A DNA stretch of 7,030 bases from Candidatus Methylarchaceae archaeon HK01M. Lineage in GTDB: Archaea; Thermoproteota; Nitrososphaeria; Nitrososphaerales; JACAEJ01. The notes under the pieces are model-generated. The model had not been told where the DNA came from and did not search any database. It saw only the letters and a list, made by a program, of their open reading frames with translations. Within the stretch, counting starts at the first letter, position 1. Every line of letters begins with the position of its first letter. The translations under genes were made by a program, and so were the position numbers. Positions 5,668 to 7,030 of this stretch are shown in pieces. The stretch spans positions 1 to 7,030 of the forward strand of contig JAKLZD010000065.1 in NCBI GenBank assembly GCA_024256245.1, in the 5' to 3' direction.

Positions 5668-5777
5668 CTCTCTCCTACGCCTACATATTAATTGATAATT
5701 ATATTAGATTAATATTTTTCGCTTCCACCAATCAGCAATTGCTTTGGGCATAAAGAACCTTTAGTTACGCTAATTGG
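5668..5777 (-). promoter_or_regulatory. Structured spacer between endA and the cysteine-rich gene
   Basis: This 110-base spacer has an AT-rich half (5685-5720) that could be the promoter of the cysteine-rich gene. Its other half can fold as RNA: minus-strand CCAATTAGC (5777-5769), directly after the endA stop, pairs with GCTGATTGG (5736-5728). That is a nine-pair stem with one G-U pair, and a smaller CUUU/AAAG stem can form inside it. A 15-codon mini-ORF lies at 5704-5751. An 8-base direct repeat GTTACGCT occurs at 5764-5771 and 5777-5784. Confidence 0.4.
5704..5751 (-). CDS. Possible 15-residue mini-ORF
   Basis: An ATG six bases after AAAGG opens the frame MPKAIADWWKRKILI, ending at TAA. 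The peptide is basic and amphipathic, and the start has ribosome-site-like spacing, which is more than most chance ORFs of this size show. It lies inside the structured spacer between endA and the cysteine-rich gene and could be a leader peptide or small protein. Nothing else supports it, and short ORFs like this often arise by chance. Confidence 0.15.
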   Translation of the reverse strand: MPKAIADWWKRKILI

Positions 5778-6344
5778 TTACGCTCTCCACCAGTCGAAGG
5801 ATAAGAAATTCACCCTATCCTGCTCAGCTTCAACAAAAGCCAGTATGAACTGCTTCCTTACAGTTGTAGCAAGCCTCCCTGATAGAACTATGCTCGTTGC
5901 AGTGATGTCTTCATCTGGCTTTACTACCTTGACAAGGTAGGGGGCATGGTCGATCCCAGGCCCACGTTCATAAACAGCAAAATCACATCCGAACTTTATT
6001 CCTGGCGTTACTACATAATTCGCTTCTCTTAATTTCTTATAGACAAAGAACTTCTCTTCAAAATCGACATACTCTTCTCTACATATCTTCTCCATACTTC
6101 TTAAAGAAACCTTCCTTTTCTTACCGCTTCTGCAGATCGATATCCTGCCTATCGTCATAAGATAGTATCCTTCGATCAGATCTAAGATTAAGGGGGCATC
6201 AAAATCGGGTCCCTTGGGTTTTGCGATCCCTATAGGTTTGCCATAGAACCCACCATCAAAGAGCTTCCTAGACTCCTCTATGTCCCATACGACTATCCTA
6301 TTTTCTACTAACTCCCCTAAAGGCTTACTTGACGCCCTTGGCAT
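5778..6344 (-). CDS. endA: tRNA-intron (splicing) endonuclease EndA
   Basis: EndA cuts introns from archaeal precursor tRNAs, and in some archaea from rRNA, at bulge-helix-bulge sites, leaving ends for the RtcB ligase. From the ATG at 6344 the protein has 188 residues, close to single-domain subunits. The N-terminal domain (about 1-85) is followed by the catalytic domain, which starts near TPGIKFGCDFAVY (113-125). The catalytic triad can be read as Tyr125, His133 in DHAPYLV and Lys164 in TVRKQF; the His-Lys distance of 31 matches characterised enzymes. The chain ends in the typical tryptophan-rich FDWWRA. A longer frame to 6404 would overlap the upstream gene by 49 bases and adds no recognised sequence. 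The chosen ATG lies 11 bases after the DUF47 stop, which suggests one operon. With one catalytic subunit seen, a homotetramer is possible, but a second subunit gene could lie elsewhere. Confidence 0.93.
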   Translation of the reverse strand: MPRASSKPLGELVENRIVVWDIEESRKLFDGGFYGKPIGIAKPKGPDFDAPLILDLIEGYYLMTIGRISICRSGKKRKVSLRSMEKICREEYVDFEEKFFVYKKLREANYVVTPGIKFGCDFAVYERGPGIDHAPYLVKVVKPDEDITATSIVLSGRLATTVRKQFILAFVEAEQDRVNFLSFDWWRA

Positions 6345-6355
6345 TACCCGATCAC

Positions 6356-7009
6356 TTATAGACTTAAGGCAAGAATCGTGATGGAGTCTGAAGCTCTTAA
6401 GCATTCGTCTGACATATTTTCGATCCTTTCGATCATATCCATTAGGAGAATAGCATCTTTGATCGAATTGACCCTATTCAATACTTTCGTGAATACGGTC
6501 CTGTATTTAACGTCTATCTGACGCTCTAACTCCCCTACGTTATTAACCAGCTCGATAGATTGAGTTGGATTGATTATCAGAGATCGGACTACCTCGCCCA
6601 ATTTCTGCGCAATTCCAACTGCCATATCGATCAACTCCTTGATTTCATCGGACAGATTGAGATTTTGCATGACTTTGCCACTTATCTGTGAAGCCCTAAA
6701 AGCAGCTCCATTGATAAAATGTATTACACTCTCTATAGCATATGCTACCCTTAGAACGTCTTCACGGCTCATAACCATTGCCCCTATCTCAGCTAATTCT
6801 CTAGTTAGAGCCCTTCTGAGGGCTTCGACTTCTCTATCAGCAGTTTCAATATCGTTAATAGCAATATTTAGAGTCTTAGAGTCATTACTAAGTAAAGCGG
6901 AGTATATCGTTGGGAGCTTTCTTGCTGTATCGACCACCAACTTCACTTCGTCTTGAAGGATAGCTAATGTCTTTCGTCTTACTAGTACCTCTGCCTCACC
7001 GCTAAACAT
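6356..7009 (-). CDS. DUF47 / PhoU-like phosphate-uptake regulator
   Basis: The 217-residue protein is almost all helical, with two PhoU-type repeats. In the first (about 50-105), IETADREVEALRRAL is followed by a helix ending in IESVIHFINGAAFRA. In the second (about 155-208), VGELERQIDVKYR is followed by LLMDMIERIENMSDECLRA. This is the layout of DUF47 (UPF0111) proteins, which often sit beside PiT-type phosphate permeases and are thought to control them at the inner face of the membrane. Acidic residues in these repeats bind metal in PhoU relatives. Length fits the family. The ATG at 7009 is preceded by a modest GAAGG. endA follows after 11 bases, probably in one operon. No transporter is visible, but the upstream side is cut off by the window edge. 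Family is fairly sure; the role in phosphate uptake is inferred. Confidence 0.87.
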   Translation of the reverse strand: MFSGEAEVLVRRKTLAILQDEVKLVVDTARKLPTIYSALLSNDSKTLNIAINDIETADREVEALRRALTRELAEIGAMVMSREDVLRVAYAIESVIHFINGAAFRASQISGKVMQNLNLSDEIKELIDMAVGIAQKLGEVVRSLIINPTQSIELVNNVGELERQIDVKYRTVFTKVLNRVNSIKDAILLMDMIERIENMSDECLRASDSITILALSL

Positions 7010-7030
7010 AGGCCTTCATTAATAATGTCC

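Noticed and set aside
5668..5777. C/D-box or tRNA-like RNA gene in the endA to cysteine-rich spacer
   Set aside because: No paired C and D boxes and no tRNA T-loop or acceptor pattern could be found; only the simple stem described remains.
5778..6404. 208-residue version of EndA starting at 6404
   Set aside because: It overlaps the DUF47 coding region by 49 bases. The ATG at 6344 lies 11 bases after that gene and gives the usual length.
7002..7028. Tail of an upstream minus-strand gene ending TLLMKAYV and overlapping the DUF47 start
   Set aside because: Only nine codons are visible. A phosphate permease would be expected in that place, but the fragment is too short to support it.

Overview
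The window is a stretch of archaeal chromosome, moderately AT-rich, and made of compact housekeeping genes. Four things point to Archaea: an archaeal/eukaryotic-type prolyl-tRNA synthetase with a C-terminal zinc module and the terminal Tyr; a TrmI of archaeal type; the tRNA-intron endonuclease EndA; and a stand-alone TRAM-domain protein. An EndoQ-type PHP nuclease, TATA-like boxes in the divergent promoters and T-rich tracts after genes agree. The lineage cannot be fixed from the sequence alone. A TACK-related or other deep-branching, possibly thermophilic, archaeon is a guess. No mobile element, CRISPR array, rRNA or tRNA was seen.

Layout, left to right: (1) 1-334 has no convincing gene and may hold the decayed tail of a rightward gene. 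(2) proS, minus strand, 335-1771. (3) A 210-bp divergent promoter region with a perfect palindrome near the endoQ TATA box. (4) endoQ, plus strand, 1982-3259. (5) A 250-bp convergent spacer ending in a strong hairpin that contains the stop codon of the next gene. (6) A two-gene minus-strand unit: trmI (4183-4980) followed by an unrecognised six-helix membrane protein, best started at a TTG at 4147. (7) A divergent promoter and a small plus-strand TRAM gene (5056-5309), which reads as two overlapping frames joined at GTGA. (8) A minus-strand group: a DUF47/PhoU-like protein (6356-7009), then endA (best start 6344, 11 bases after the DUF47 stop), then, after a 110-base spacer with a potential RNA stem, an eight-cysteine small protein (5377-5667).

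The genes share a theme of tRNA charging (ProS), tRNA methylation (TrmI), tRNA intron removal (EndA) and RNA binding (TRAM). EndoQ acts in repair of deaminated DNA, and the DUF47 protein is of the family linked to phosphate uptake. I found no clear evidence of a new multi-gene system. The points most worth checking are the split TRAM gene, the eight-cysteine protein, the unrecognised membrane protein behind trmI, and the structured spacer between endA and the cysteine-rich gene.
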